In this document: positions 15,514-26,831 of the stretch, one piece after another
Layout: each line of letters begins with the position of its first letter
Position numbering within the stretch: the first letter of the stretch is position 1
Source of the DNA: Acanthacorydalis orientalis
Taxonomy: Eukaryota; Arthropoda; Insecta; Megaloptera; Corydalidae
DNA: 64,000 bases
Reading direction: 5' to 3'
Assembly (NCBI GenBank): GCA_034766995.1
Contig: CM068313.1
Span: forward strand, 28,497,825-28,561,824
Notes under the pieces: model-generated
The model's input: only the letters and a program-made list of their open reading frames with translations
The model's database searches: none
Told to the model about the DNA's origin: nothing
Program-made: the position numbers and the translations under genes

Positions 15514-16787
15514 TCTTTCTCCAATAGGGACACAATTTTTTAAGTTATATTTCACAGATGTCAAACTAACAGCTCTGTTTTTTTGACATTTGTTAAGTTT
15601 TGTCATTTCCATTTTTAGTTATGGCTTCGTGACAAAACAACGCGTTCTATAAAAAATAGATTTCGTAAATTACGTGATATTTATTCTCAACGTACTCCAT
15701 CTGAATCAACAATGCTTCGATTATTGAGTAAATATGAAGAAACTGGATCGGTTAAAGATAGAGAAACATAGAGAAACATCAACTCGTGTTCGTAGTGCTC
15801 GTTCTGAAGAAAACATTGAATTGTTTCTTCTGAAAAGTATTTCGTAAGTGCCGAGTGTCAATTGCACGACGTTCACAACAATTTGACCCTTCACAGATAA
15901 CCATATTGCGTATTTTGCATAATAATTTATTAATTAAGGCTTACAATGTTCAATTAACACAAGAATTGAAGCCAACAGACCATTCACTGATTTGTTAATT
16001 GGATTTATTAATTGGAGAGATGTGTTAATTGTGTACTGAAACAATAACATATTTTTTTCTGAAAAAGTCATTTTAGCGATGAGACTCATTTCAAATTCTC
16101 TGGCTACGTTAACAAGCAAAATCTCTGAATCTAGGATGAAGAAAATCCGAGAGTGACGGTTGAGAAGCCACAGCATGCAGAAAAAGTAACTGTTTGGTGT
16201 GCACTTTGGTCCAGTGAAGTCATTGGTCTTTATTTTTTTGAAAATCAGGCTGGTAAAGCGATTAACTGTTAATTACTCATACATGAATACTCATACATGA
16301 TTACCAATTTTTTGTGAGAAGAATTGGATGATATTGATCTGGAGGACATGTGGTTTCAGCAGAACAATGCAACAACCCACACAGTTGGTGAAACAATTGA
16401 TTTATTGAGGAAGAAATTTTCTTTTCGCGTTATTTTTAAAAATGGAGACATTAATTGGCCACTGAGATCCTAAGTTTTAAAACAGTTTGACTACTTTCTT
16501 TTGAGGCAAGTTAAAGGTCAGGTGTACATTAATAATCTTAAAACAGTTTTCGGCCTAAAAGATGAAATCCGAACAGTAATTGGCGAGATAGTTATGTGGG
16601 GATATTATTGAAAATTTTAACAAAAGAATGTTTACTTGTAAGAAATTACGCGGCGGTCACACACACTATTATTTTTTTTAATTATGTACCCCTCCCCACT
16701 GGAATTTATAATAAAGAAACTTAGAAATTCAGCGCAAATTCTATATTTTATTTTAAATTAAAAAATTGTGTCCTTATTAGAAAACGT

Positions 16788-16790
<3 letters not shown>
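15513..16790 (+). mobile_element. Rosa-like (DD41D) Tc1/mariner element inside a (TA)n tract
   Basis: Both ends are visible. The left end contains AATAGGGACACAATTTTTTA at 15524-15543; the right end contains the reverse complement of AATAAGGACACAATTTTTTA at 16759-16778. The element is 1.28 kb. It is bounded by (CA)n(TA)n on the left (to 15512) and a 62-bp (TA)n on the right (from 16791), as if it had inserted into one TA microsatellite. The coding region between the ends is dead. Family naming rests on the spacing of catalytic residues described under the transposase relic. Confidence 0.8.
15621..16681 (+). pseudogene. Rosa-like DD41D transposase relic
   Basis: The reading starts at ATG 15621 but meets stops almost at once. 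The N-terminal DNA-binding part (KLRDIYSQ, then STMLRLLSKYEETGSVKD) is readable. The catalytic core shows SDETHF at about 16075, KVTVWCALW at about 16187, and MWFQQNNATTH at about 16350 where the family has QQD; the second catalytic Asp is therefore Asn. The third Asp (FDYFL) survives. There are 41 residues between the second and third positions, the spacing of rosa-type elements. Several stops, one frame shift and a small internal duplication near 16270-16300 add to the loss. Not functional. Confidence 0.8.

Positions 16791-16852
<62 letters not shown>
16791..16852. repeat. (TA)n, 62 bp, right flank of the rosa-like element
   Basis: Pure AT alternation starting where the element ends. With the run at 15454-15512 it would make one microsatellite split by the insertion. 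Confidence 0.9.
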
Positions 16853-16854
<2 letters not shown>

Positions 16855-17124
16855 TAATAAATAGATAGCAACTAGTGAATGTAAATGGGGGTGACAAGGG
16901 CATTAATACCTGCAGACGGAATTACCTTCACCTTGTCCATAAAATACAATCTATTTCGTAATAATATAACTGCTATAAAATTTGTTCTTATAGATGTCAA
17001 ACAATGTCCTTCATTTGCGGTTTATTTAAAACGACAGCTTATTGTGTACAAGTGCACTTAATTTCTTCTACTGCATATGTTTAATGTATCTGACTATATA
17101 GAATTCATTTTGCGTATGCTCTTG

Positions 17125-17190
<66 letters not shown>

Positions 17191-18164
17191 ACCTATATTG
17201 TGGACTGTAAATAAATTATTAATACAATCCGAAAAATGATCATACATTAAATAATAATTCGAATTTTAGATTGGTTCGAAAGCCATAAATAATAACAAAC
17301 AAAAAATAATAAAAACGAATTTTATACATATAAAAACTCATTAAAACATATAGTCAAAATTAATCAAGACGAAAAGAATTTAACTTTTTTACAAGAAAAT
17401 TAGTGTAAAATTTAACAATGACTCATTAAATTTGGTGAATTTTTCTCCTTACTATTTATTATATTTAGGAACATAATCTTTAGCAATATAGAATTTGTGA
17501 CATGAAGATATTGAATATAAATGAATTTATAATTGTTATAGATCTGGTAAATAAACTGGAGAAAAACAACAGAAAACCATTTTTCTATTCATATATCGTC
17601 AATGTAACATTTTATAGATGAATAAAATATGATTTATGGGTATAATGAAAAACTATCATAATTGACTAGAATGATGTAATGCAAATATTCAGAGAAAATG
17701 ATTTATGCATTAAACATATCTTTTACATGTAAAAGGTTAGTATTTTTTCCAGTCATCATGTGTTTAAATATTAATTGGAAATGTTATTTCTTGCACCTAG
17801 AAAAAAATTATTTAATTGGTTTCACAGTATGGATGAAAATCATCATCTAACTGAAATGTTTCTGACCCGAATTGAAGTGCTTAAATTATTTAAAAACGTT
17901 ATTTATCAAAATTCCAAATAATATAAGTACCAAGGAACTAATCAATTATCAGTAGTAACAATTTAAAATTACTAATTTTATATCTGTTGTATATTAAAAT
18001 TAAAACCACTTTCACGCAAAATAAACAATTTTGAAAAAGGAATGGTTATTTTATAATTGCCGAAAAAGTAATAGATGTTAAGTAGTAGATTTAAAAAAAT
18101 CCATATTGTATCACATCTTTAACGCTTTTATAATTGGTTATCGATATTCGAAAAATGTTATTTT

Positions 18165-18167
<3 letters not shown>
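16853..18167. other. AT-rich non-coding region
   Basis: A GACAAGG / CCTTGTC inverted pair lies at about 16894 and 16932. A 60-bp (TA)n run is at 17127-17187. Nothing else is supported. Confidence 0.55.

Positions 18168-18218
<51 letters not shown>
18168..18218. repeat. (TA)n, left flank of the MITE
   Basis: Pure TA run of about 50 bp that touches the left end of the 209-bp MITE. Confidence 0.9.
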
Positions 18219-18223
<5 letters not shown>

Positions 18224-18427
18224 ATTGAACTTAGGATTCCACACGAAAGCATTAAAAAAAGGCAAAAATTCCAAAAAATATGGTATTCTTCATTTTAGTT
18301 CGACTGTATTTTAGTATTGAACTGAACTAAAATACTAAATAAAAAATAATATGACTTTTCTTATCCCCTGTGCTCCCTTTTATACTTCCATATGGTACCC
18401 TAAATTGAATCACACAATACCTCACCC
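18219..18427. mobile_element. Small inverted-repeat element (MITE, about 209 bp)
   Basis: The left arm starts GGGTAATTGAACTTAGGATT and the right arm, reverse-complemented, has GGGT, eleven extra bases, then GATTCAATTTAGGGTACC. Both arms continue into similar AAAG/GGAAG stretches, about 40-45 bp of imperfect inverted repeat. TA borders both ends (18217-18218 and 18428-18429). The middle has a perfect 10-bp hairpin (18306-18315 with 18326-18335). A 50-bp (TA)n run touches its left end. It has no coding capacity. The parent transposon family was not identified. Confidence 0.6.
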
Positions 18428-18896
18428 TATGTATAAATTAAAAAATAAAAAAAAATTATAGAAACTACATTGTACTAAATCTCACATATGTTATTTGTAT
18501 ATACGTATCTGAAAACGTATGTACACATTGTAAAACAGTTACTTTACAATATATTAAAACATTATAAGCATGAAGATGACTACATTCAAAGTGAGTCATC
18601 ACGTACATATGAAATGACAAAATAGATAAAAGCACATTAAAATAAATCTTTTTCCAAAAATTTCAATGTAATTTTTTCCAGACAAAACGAATTTTAAACC
18701 TCATTTAGAAAGTTAATCGTATAATTAATTTAACATATTATTAAATAAGAATTCTAAGAAATATTTAATTATTGACTAATGTATCATTGAAATAATAGAG
18801 AAACCCGTATCTCACTTCAAAAATGTTACTATCAACATTGCAAATATGTTTTACACTTTAATATTAATAATTTTTAATTTCTTTATTATAAAATCT

Positions 18897-18952
18897 TTAT
18901 TAACCCCTGTGCGCCCTTTTAATATATCTATGTGGAAGCCAAAATTTAATCA

Positions 18953-18954
<2 letters not shown>
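18897..18954. mobile_element. Half copy of the 18.2 kb MITE (one terminal arm)
   Basis: The stretch CCCCTGTGCGCCCTTTT followed by a Ttrich link and ending in AATTTAATCACC matches the right arm of the element at 18219-18427 (CCCCTGTGCTCCCTTTT ... AATTGAATCAC) at roughly three quarters of positions. It ends exactly at a 78-bp (TA)n tract. No partner arm is seen to the left, so it is a solo terminus. Confidence 0.5.

Positions 18955-19032
<78 letters not shown>
18955..19032. repeat. (TA)n, 78 bp
   Basis: One of the longest pure TA runs here; it begins exactly at the end of the MITE half copy. Confidence 0.9.
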
Positions 19033-19040
<8 letters not shown>

Positions 19041-20855
19041 ACTCATCTCCATAAGCATTAAATGTTGAAATATAATCAATTTTAGTCGAAATTTTGAAAA
19101 CCTAAAGTAAAAAATTAGAAACAATCATTAATAATTTATATAAAATATAACTATTTAATAAAGCAATTCTTAATAATTAACAAAATTCAAAAACAATTTA
19201 TATTTTTAAAGACATATTTTAATATTATAAACTTAATTTATATTCAGTATATTTTTTTTATTAACATTTAGATAGAAACAATTATATAAAAATGTATATC
19301 TACCTACTTCATAATATGATTACATTGTCACCTAGTGGTCATACATAACACTCTTAAACCGTTACTATAGACCTCTACTGCCAACATGTTGTTTTTCTTT
19401 TATATATAGAACGTTTTACTGATATATTGATATTGCAGATATACTTATGATTAAATGAAACTTGTTTCTAATATTTATTAAAATATAGATGTCAGCACCT
19501 TACTAAAATAAACCGAAAGAGAATAAACCGAACCGTAAGAAAAAACAATATAAAATTAAAAACTAGAAGAATTTATAAATTATAAATATACCTTTTTAAA
19601 TATGAACATAATTTTGGATAAAAATAAAATCATTTTAAATGATCAAATTATAAAAACTTCTTAATATATCACTGGTAATTATTATAATTTTATTATTAGG
19701 TACAAATATTTCTATATATTTTTGTACGCTTTTGTTAGAAATGAATCAATAAATAAATTTAAAGTAATATACTGTTTAACATATTTTAATTACTAATATC
19801 GTTTGAATGTCTCTGTACATTTACAATATTTTAAAATTAGTATTTAGTTTTTAAATTAATAACTTGTCTTCCGCTATTTATAAACCCTTTTATACGAATA
19901 CATTTCGTATCGAATTTTATTTTTTTCAATTCATAAATATTAAAGCATAAACGAAATACTTATAATAAAATGAATAAAAAAATAAAACAGTTTACAATAT
20001 ACAGATAATAATGCAGAACTGTATTTGTTTTGTTAAGTAGAAATATAGTATCATTTAAAGCATTAAAAAGCAATAAATATATAAAATAAAGGGATAAAAA
20101 ATGTATATGCTACATCTTAATTAAAGTCTACAATGCTCTTATTACAAGTTATAATTCGCGATTCAGTAATTTATTACTAACAATTGATTCAAACTCAAAT
20201 TAACTTTTATGTATAACTTTCTACAACAATCTAATTAGTAAAAAAATAAAAGTCTGGGAACAGATAACTTTCCATCTAAAAATACACATTCACATTAAAT
20301 AAAAATAAGTATATATATATATATATATATAAAACATTCACTTCTTTTTGAAAATAAATTACTACTATTTCTATTTTTTTATAAAAAAGTACATTTCATA
20401 TTTCTAATAAAATCTATCTATGAAATATTTTTCAATGATAAACCATTTTTTTTTCATGTGAATAGGCTTCAAGGAAATGTCAGCAATAAATGAAAACTCA
20501 TATTCCATAACAAATTAAATGTCACCATACTTAAAGGTCGCAAATAAAATCTCTTTATTGGATTATGCTACTAAAAAGATGCACATGTTTGAAATAAAAA
20601 TGTATTCTAAAATAGTACATATAGGTCTTCAGCATTTGATAAGGCATATGTTTAAATCTGCAGTTTACATAAAATACTGTTCGTATTTTTTTTTTATTCA
20701 AAAAATATTGAATAAGTAAAATAAATTTACAAACTCGCGGTTTTATAAAACACATAAGAAAGCTTTTTATTGATATTTTTGTACACTTTATAAAACTGCT
20801 TGCTTTCTTTTATATGTTTTATACTATATTCCTTTATAAAAGCTTGTATTTTATT

Positions 20856-20874
20856 AAAAAAAAAAAAAAAAAAA
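20856..20874 (+). repeat. Poly(A) run of 19
   Basis: An uninterrupted run of 19 A. It could be the tail of an old retroposed sequence, but nothing recognisable precedes it and no target duplication was found. Confidence 0.4.
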
Positions 20875-21896
20875 CATTGGCTATAATGTTAGTAGGTTTA
20901 AAGAACTATTCATTCAGTTAATTCCGTTCTTTTTAATTATTGTATTTTTTATTCTTAAATAAAGTATACAAATTACAGATCTCCACAATTTTTAAAACAA
21001 AAATTAAATGCAATAGTATAAAAAATAGACCGACAAATACTGTAGATATTAATTTGTAGATCTTTATAAGTAACAAATGGCAATTAAAATATTTTTTTAA
21101 CTTTTATTAATAAATGTAACTATATTCATAAAATGAATCGACCTATTCAATGAATTGCCTGACTATTAATTTCTGGTATTGCATTACAACCAATTTATTT
21201 CTCTTTTAATCTCTATTCTTCTAATTTTAATTGTATTTAGTTTAATATCTAGTTATTTTTCCTTTCCCTTCTTTATATACTTCATGTTCTTCTTTTTATG
21301 TTTTTGTTTTGCTTAAAATCAATGAATTATTGTAAAAATTAAGACCCATTTTTTAACTTTCGTAAATAAAATTAGCTAGAATATATATATATATATATAT
21401 GTATGTTTGTATTAAATAATATATTAACAAAATATTTCACTTTTTAGACGAGTTGAATTAAAAGGATTTTCGTACTAATTAATTCAATCTTATTTTTATT
21501 TTCCTGGCAATTTTTTTAATAAATATCCTATTCAACGGAATCATTCATCACTTTTGATTTGTTATGTTCGTTTTAAAACAAATTTTTTGCTAGGTTTGCC
21601 TATATTTTGAAAAAAAAATTCTAATAATTATATTGTTTGCAAAAAATATTATTTTCTGAGAAAAATTGAAAGAATTTAGCCTTTCAACTTTTGTTTTAAA
21701 TCGTTTCTTTTCAGAATTATATTATTTGGGCTCTTTCTAGAATCAATGTATATTATTTCAGCAAAATAGCATCCCTCTATAAGCCAACTTTCTTATTATT
21801 TTATATATTTTAACTGAAACTATTTTAGTTTTATAAATATTTTTAAGAATTCAATATATTCGTTTTCATATTTTGATTTAAATGCCAAGATAGCAA

Positions 21897-21900
<4 letters not shown>

Positions 21901-21973
<73 letters not shown>
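21901..21973. repeat. (TA)n, 72 bp
   Basis: Long pure TA run with no recognisable transposon end on either side. Confidence 0.9.
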
Positions 21974-21977
<4 letters not shown>

Positions 21978-22129
21978 TGAATATATACATACTGACATGT
22001 ATACTTGTATGTTTTTATAATGCAATTCTTGGAGTAATGTTCAATTATTCACATTAATCATTCATCAACAATACATAATGAACGACAGAAGACGTCATGC
22101 ATTTAAATGTGAGATTCACTGTATCCTTT

Positions 22130-22250
22130 CCAATTTTTAAATCTGATCACGCACGATCCAGATGGCGTCTTCACCGACGAATGTACATTCAGAAGGGGCA
22201 CGCGTTCCTCTATTCAGATTCGAAATCCAGTGACGTACATTGGTGGCATT
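22130..22250. other. GC-rich island of unknown nature
   Basis: About 120 bp of near-balanced base composition with many CpGs, in AT-rich DNA. On the plus strand, ATG at 22159 opens 23 codons (MASSPTNVHSEGARVPLFRF then three more) to a TGA. On the minus strand, several overlapping frames are open for 30-37 codons, one with HWISNLNRGTRAPSEC. I do not recognise either reading. It could be a relic of a transposon, a small exon or a regulatory element. Confidence 0.35.
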
Positions 22251-22303
22251 TTTAAAATAAATAACTATTTTTAAAAAGCAATTAACAATGAAGTGCATAT
22301 ATA

Positions 22304-22337
<34 letters not shown>

Positions 22338-23246
22338 TGTGTGTATCTATTTATGAAAACATGTTTTATAAAAGTGTTAACACTTTACCAACCGAAACAG
22401 TACAGGAATTCCATTCGCACACACATGGATTCATTTTATTCATAAAATATATAATTATCTATACAAATGTTTTACATAGAAAATTATAATAAAATGTTTA
22501 AAGTTTAACGTTAATTTTTTTTAAATTTAGAACTGGTTCATGTTTTAAATTAGAATGTTGCTTTATTGAACAATGAGAGTCATTTTTGCACGAGAAGTTT
22601 AAACATCAAATGTATCTACTGTTGGACGGTGTTAGACACTTAAATGCCAAATATACTTAAACACTTAAATGCAAATTATAATTCAAATCATTGGTACCAG
22701 TAAAATAATATTATCGTGCAAAGCTTAAATGTGGCTAGATTTTTTTTCTTAGCATTATTATCGAAAAACTTTAAACTGGCAAGTTTTCTGTATATAAGAT
22801 GTTAATAGGACATTTCAACAATGTATCAATCAGTGTTATAGGATAATAATGAAAGATATGGTTTAACATAATATCCTCTTTAAAATCATATTTTTAATCA
22901 ATACAATTATAAGCTATTTGTATTAATTTTAAAAATGATTTTTGGGTACTAAATCTAAACTCATTATACAAATAAATAAACATCATAGATTTTATATACC
23001 TGTGATTGGAAAATGACTGCATCGCCAACGGAATGGAAATATGTAAACGTATTAAAATAAGCAATAATTAGCTATTAGACATTTAAAAAAAGAACATTGT
23101 GGGATATTAATTAATTTATCAAAATGTTTTTATCAAGTGTTTTAATCTTTATTTACATAAGTAAAAATATTTAAATAACAGCAAAAATTAAGAAAACTTT
23201 TATATAATTTTTCTTAATTATTTCTGTTAAATTGGACAAAAACCTT

Positions 23247-23307
<61 letters not shown>

Positions 23308-23578
23308 TGAGAGATACTTTAGATGTACGAAAAAAAATAAATCAAAATAATATGCTTTGATTTATAATTTCTTCAGTCATTATAAATTCAAAACAAAAAA
23401 TACTTCTCTTATAGTATATTTAATTCAAAACCTAATAAATTATTTACGAATATCAAACATTAATAAACAGTTAAACCTATTTAATATTAAATAAACTGTA
23501 ATATTGAATTGTAAATAGCCATTTTTTTATAATTACTAAATATTTGGTACAGTTTCAATGTATATATATATATATATA

Positions 23579-24854
23579 CAAGAGGTGTTTTTTTTTATAT
23601 TCGTGAAATGGGACAGAACATAAAAAGGAACGGGGATAAAAATATTTTTTGTTACAGAGAATAATTTTTTTCCATAACAACAAATTTTTTTGCTAATCGT
23701 CTCATTTGTTCGTCTGCAATTGTCAAAATGACAGTTTTAAGTCTGTTTCTTCTTTGAATTTTGAATTTCGTGCTGTAATTAAATTCCTCGCAAAACGAAG
23801 AAAAAATGTAGAAAATATCCAAAGTGAAATGCAAACACTTTGCAGACATTCTTGTCCTAGAATAACCATGGTTTATAAGTGATCACATTTATTTAAACAA
23901 AATAGAAAATCATTAGAAGACTATAACAGCAGTGATAGAATAAGTGATGTCACAATACATAAAATTATCATAAAAATCGAAAATGCCCTTATGAAAAATG
24001 GTCGGCTAAAATTTCAAGAAATCGTAGAAAGTTTCAAAATATCCGAAACAGCTGCTTGTCAAATAATCCATGATTATCTCGGAATATCAAAACTCATCGC
24101 AAGGTAGGTACCGAGAATGTTAACACCGCATCAGAAAAATACCGAGTGATGTAAATAGCTTGTAGAACTGTGTGGAGCGAATTTAATAAACATAATCAGC
24201 AGGATTGTTACCGGTAATGAAACTTGGGTTCATCATTATGAATCAGAATCAAAACAGTAATTCATACAGTGGAATCGAAAAGACGGGCACATCCTAAAAA
24301 ATTTAAAGTTGTATAGTAGTAACAAGTTGTACCATTATCTGGAAAGGTAACGGCAACAAAGTTTTGGAACTCACAAAGAATTCTGATGATAGATTATAAA
24401 AATAAAGCCCAAACTATCACAGGTAGATACTACGCTGAGATTCTACATTGTTTAGAAGAAGCCATAAAGGAAAAAAGAGGTGATCTTAATTCATGACAAT
24501 GCACCAGTCCACAAAGCCCTAGACTGTCAAGGCTCTGACACCACACAGATTCGAAGATATTAATCATCCAACATACAGTCCTGAACTGGCATCAAGTGAT
24601 TATTACCTGTTTCATAATTTGAAAAAGATCTTCCTGGGAAACATTTTGCCGATGATGAGTTGTTATAAGAAGCTATATATGATCATTTTCAAACAAATAT
24701 CGGAATATTATTTTCATGAAGGTTTAGAAAAATTAATTGAAAGATGTAACAAATGTATTCGTGTTTGAGGAAAATATATTGAAAAATAAAAATATAAAAT
24801 TAAGTCTTTCAATGCCATTCTCGTCCATTCCGCGAATATAAAAAACACCTCTCA
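23579..24854 (+). mobile_element. Mariner element with both inverted ends (1276 bp)
   Basis: A full-length-sized mariner. The left end reads CAAGAGGTGTTTTTTTTTAT; the right end, reverse-complemented, reads TGAGAGGTGTTTTTTATATT. Both continue into a TATTCG stretch, giving inverted repeats of about 30 bp with a few differences. TA dinucleotides border both sides (23577-23578 and 24855-24856). The left flank is a (TA)n run and the right flank a TA/TG compound repeat. The transposase is broken, so only a related active enzyme could move it. Confidence 0.85.
23768..24789 (+). pseudogene. Mariner transposase relic (DD34D-type)
   Basis: The N-terminal region is hard to read. From about 23960 the frame shows KFQEIVESFKISETAACQII, then a VPRMLTPHQK linker. 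The first catalytic block is GNETWVHHYESESKQ at about 24210, where the family has DETW: the first Asp is Asn. The second block HDNAPVHKA at about 24495 and the third in SSDYYLF at about 24595 are kept, but in different frames with stops between. The C-terminal RCNKCIRV and a final KYIEK are readable. It is clearly dead. Confidence 0.8.
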
Positions 24855-24855
24855 T

Positions 24856-24917
24856 ATGTGTATATATATATATATATACACGTGTGTGTATGTGTGTGTG
24901 TATGCGCGTGTGTGTAT
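24856..24917. repeat. TA/TG compound microsatellite right of the 23.6 kb mariner
   Basis: (TA)n, then GTGTGTATG-type units begin at the TA that borders the mariner right end. Confidence 0.85.
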
Positions 24918-25160
24918 CTTCATTATAATAAAATATTATCACTTTTATATAATCTTGATCCGTGCATTAACATTAGATTATTTGGGCGTACAGGATACGA
25001 GGAACAGTGTATATTGTTTGCATTTATGGAGAAATTTGCATTATTCAACAAACCTGCCATTCAAATTTACAAAAAGGTGCATGACCTATACGAGAAACTG
25101 CGATCTTGTAATGATATTTATACTGCATGAACTATTCTTATTTTTGTGTTTGACTTGAAG

Positions 25161-25161
25161 C

Positions 25162-25214
<53 letters not shown>

Positions 25215-25296
25215 AGAGAGAGAGAGTGTGTATATGTGTATGTATGTGTGTACGTATTTGTATATATATATATATGTGTGTATATATATATATATT
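25161..25296. repeat. Compound TA/TG/GA microsatellite
   Basis: (TA)n, then (TG)n, (GA)n, TGTA units and again (TA)n within 135 bp; a mixed array produced by repeated slippage. Confidence 0.85.
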
Positions 25297-26550
25297 TCTT
25301 TCATTTTACTTCATTATATTGTATTTAACCATATTACGAAAATAAATAATTGTAGTCATTTTTTGAATCAATGCCTTTTTGAAATCTACATTTTTTTCTA
25401 CTACTAATTTCCTAAAGGCAGCTACCTAACAAAAAATAATGGAAACTCTTTAGATTCATTTTCACTTTTTAGAAATTAATATTATTTATAGAGTGTTCCT
25501 TATAATGGCTCAGTTATAAACATATCAATAAATAAATATCTATAGAAGAAAATTGTTTTTGAGTAAAAACTGAATAACAGTTTTTTTTAGTCACTAAATA
25601 CTAAAGAACAAATTATTTAATAATAGACAGTAGCTACATTAAAATTATTAAACATTTTTTTGGACTATTCAGTTGTTTACAATTAGTGATTATCATATAT
25701 ATAAATATATATATATTCAGAGAGAGAGAGTTGATTAATAGGCAGATGAAGAAACATTAAAATTTTAGTTATTTTAAATCACATCTTCTATCTGACTTAT
25801 GAAACTTTACAAAAATTATTTCAAATAAAAATCTCTTTTAATAGACATGTGTTTTAAAAACTACTACATACATCAGATCTAATGAAAAAAAATCATTTAA
25901 CAATTATTTATGAAAAACAAACACACGAACATTCAAATAATGTCTGCTTTAGAGAAGGATCTCTTAGGTAACATAATATTCAAAAAATTCATATTTTTTA
26001 AATGAAAATATTGTTATCAACATTACGTATTTACGTAGCTCTAAATATAAATACAAATATATCTAATGTTTGTCTTATTAATGTTAACAATTAAGAATAT
26101 TGTTAATTTATAAGTAATTAATATTAATGACAATAGTTAATTTCATTGTTTTATTAAACTATAGTTTATTTACAGATATATCCATCTTATTTTTTAAGTA
26201 TATTATTTGAGACTTTGGAATATCTTTTTCGTGTTCATTCTTAATCATACTACTTATGGTATAAGTACACACTAATTCATTAATATAAAACAGTTAATCT
26301 AAAAAACTGTTACATTAGAATTGAATTGATTTGTAATTATCAATTTAAGAAGATATTTGTTATATAAACCTGAATTGGAGCTACGAAAATTATTAGCTTT
26401 TAAACAATTGGTTTTCTAGATTCTTTTTATAAGTTCTAATTTAAAAAAAATGCACTGCATTACTTATTTTAGTTAAAAAAACAGTAGCTTATATGAAAGC
26501 AATTAAAAGATTTGACTAATACAGTTATATTATGAATTATAATTTTACAT
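25297..26550. other. AT-rich region upstream of Unc-76
   Basis: Sparse in repeats apart from a short TA/GA array at 25695-25730. The last kilobase before the promoter has no (TA)n run and no ORF of note. Upstream control elements may lie here but none is recognisable by eye. Confidence 0.5.
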
Positions 26551-26555
26551 GTTGC

Positions 26556-26563
26556 TATAAAAA
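26556..26563 (+). promoter_or_regulatory. Unc-76: TATA-like box upstream of Unc-76
   Basis: TATAAAAA lies at the boundary where very AT-rich DNA changes to the GC-richer leader, about 275 bp before the coding start. Transcription would be expected to begin about 30 bp downstream, near 26585. A pyrimidine-A initiator-like TTCAATC is at about 26610. In DNA this AT-rich, a TATA match alone is weak; its position at the composition switch is what supports it. Confidence 0.4.
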
Positions 26564-26585
26564 CCTGTTCCGAACATACGAACAG

Positions 26586-26831
26586 ACACTGACATCTCTT
26601 TAGTTATCTTCAATCTGAACAACGCCACCACTGACTCAACTGACCTGTTTGCAATCGTCCCACTCCGTGCGTGACGCGGAGGAACACGACGTCGGCGCAC
26701 ATGCCTTGTACGTTCAGCGTCGGTGGAGAGAGAAACAGCAAGAAGATACGGATTGAGCGCAAGTCAAGCAGGCGACATCGAGTCAGTGCAGCCCGGGCGG
26801 CCAACGCATCATGAGGGATATGGTCAGTAAG
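26586..26831 (+). other. Unc-76: Inferred 5' leader of Unc-76, GC- and CpG-rich
   Basis: About 245 bp with far more G, C and CpG than its surroundings, directly joined to the coding exon. It has no (TA)n and holds the upstream ORF at 26701. The transcription start is inferred from the TATA-like box; an unseen upstream leader exon ending in this stretch is also possible. Confidence 0.5.
26701..26814 (+). CDS. Upstream ORF in the Unc-76 leader (37 codons)
   Basis: A short ORF begins at ATG 26701 in the GC-rich leader and encodes 37 residues, strongly basic in its middle (many Arg and Lys). Its TGA stop overlaps the ATG at 26811 by the four-base pattern ATGA. The start context is weak (C at -3), so leaky scanning is likely. 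If the leader is transcribed as drawn, this uORF could reduce translation from 26811 and favour reinitiation at 26832. There is no sign that the peptide itself is conserved; it may only be a regulatory uORF or chance. Confidence 0.4.
   Translation: MPCTFSVGGERNSKKIRIERKSSRRHRVSAARAANAS

Larger units (their letters stand above)
19033..23578. other. AT-rich non-coding region
   Basis: Holds the poly(A) run, the GC island at 22.13-22.25 kb, and (TA)n at 20311-20330, 21380-21400, 22305-22333 (flanked by an AATT/AATT palindrome) and 23252-23304. No coding sequence is recognised. Confidence 0.55.

Noticed and set aside
24856..25158. 100-codon and 90-codon overlapping ORFs on the plus strand
   Set aside because: They begin inside a TA/TG microsatellite, overlap each other in different frames, and show no recognisable protein.
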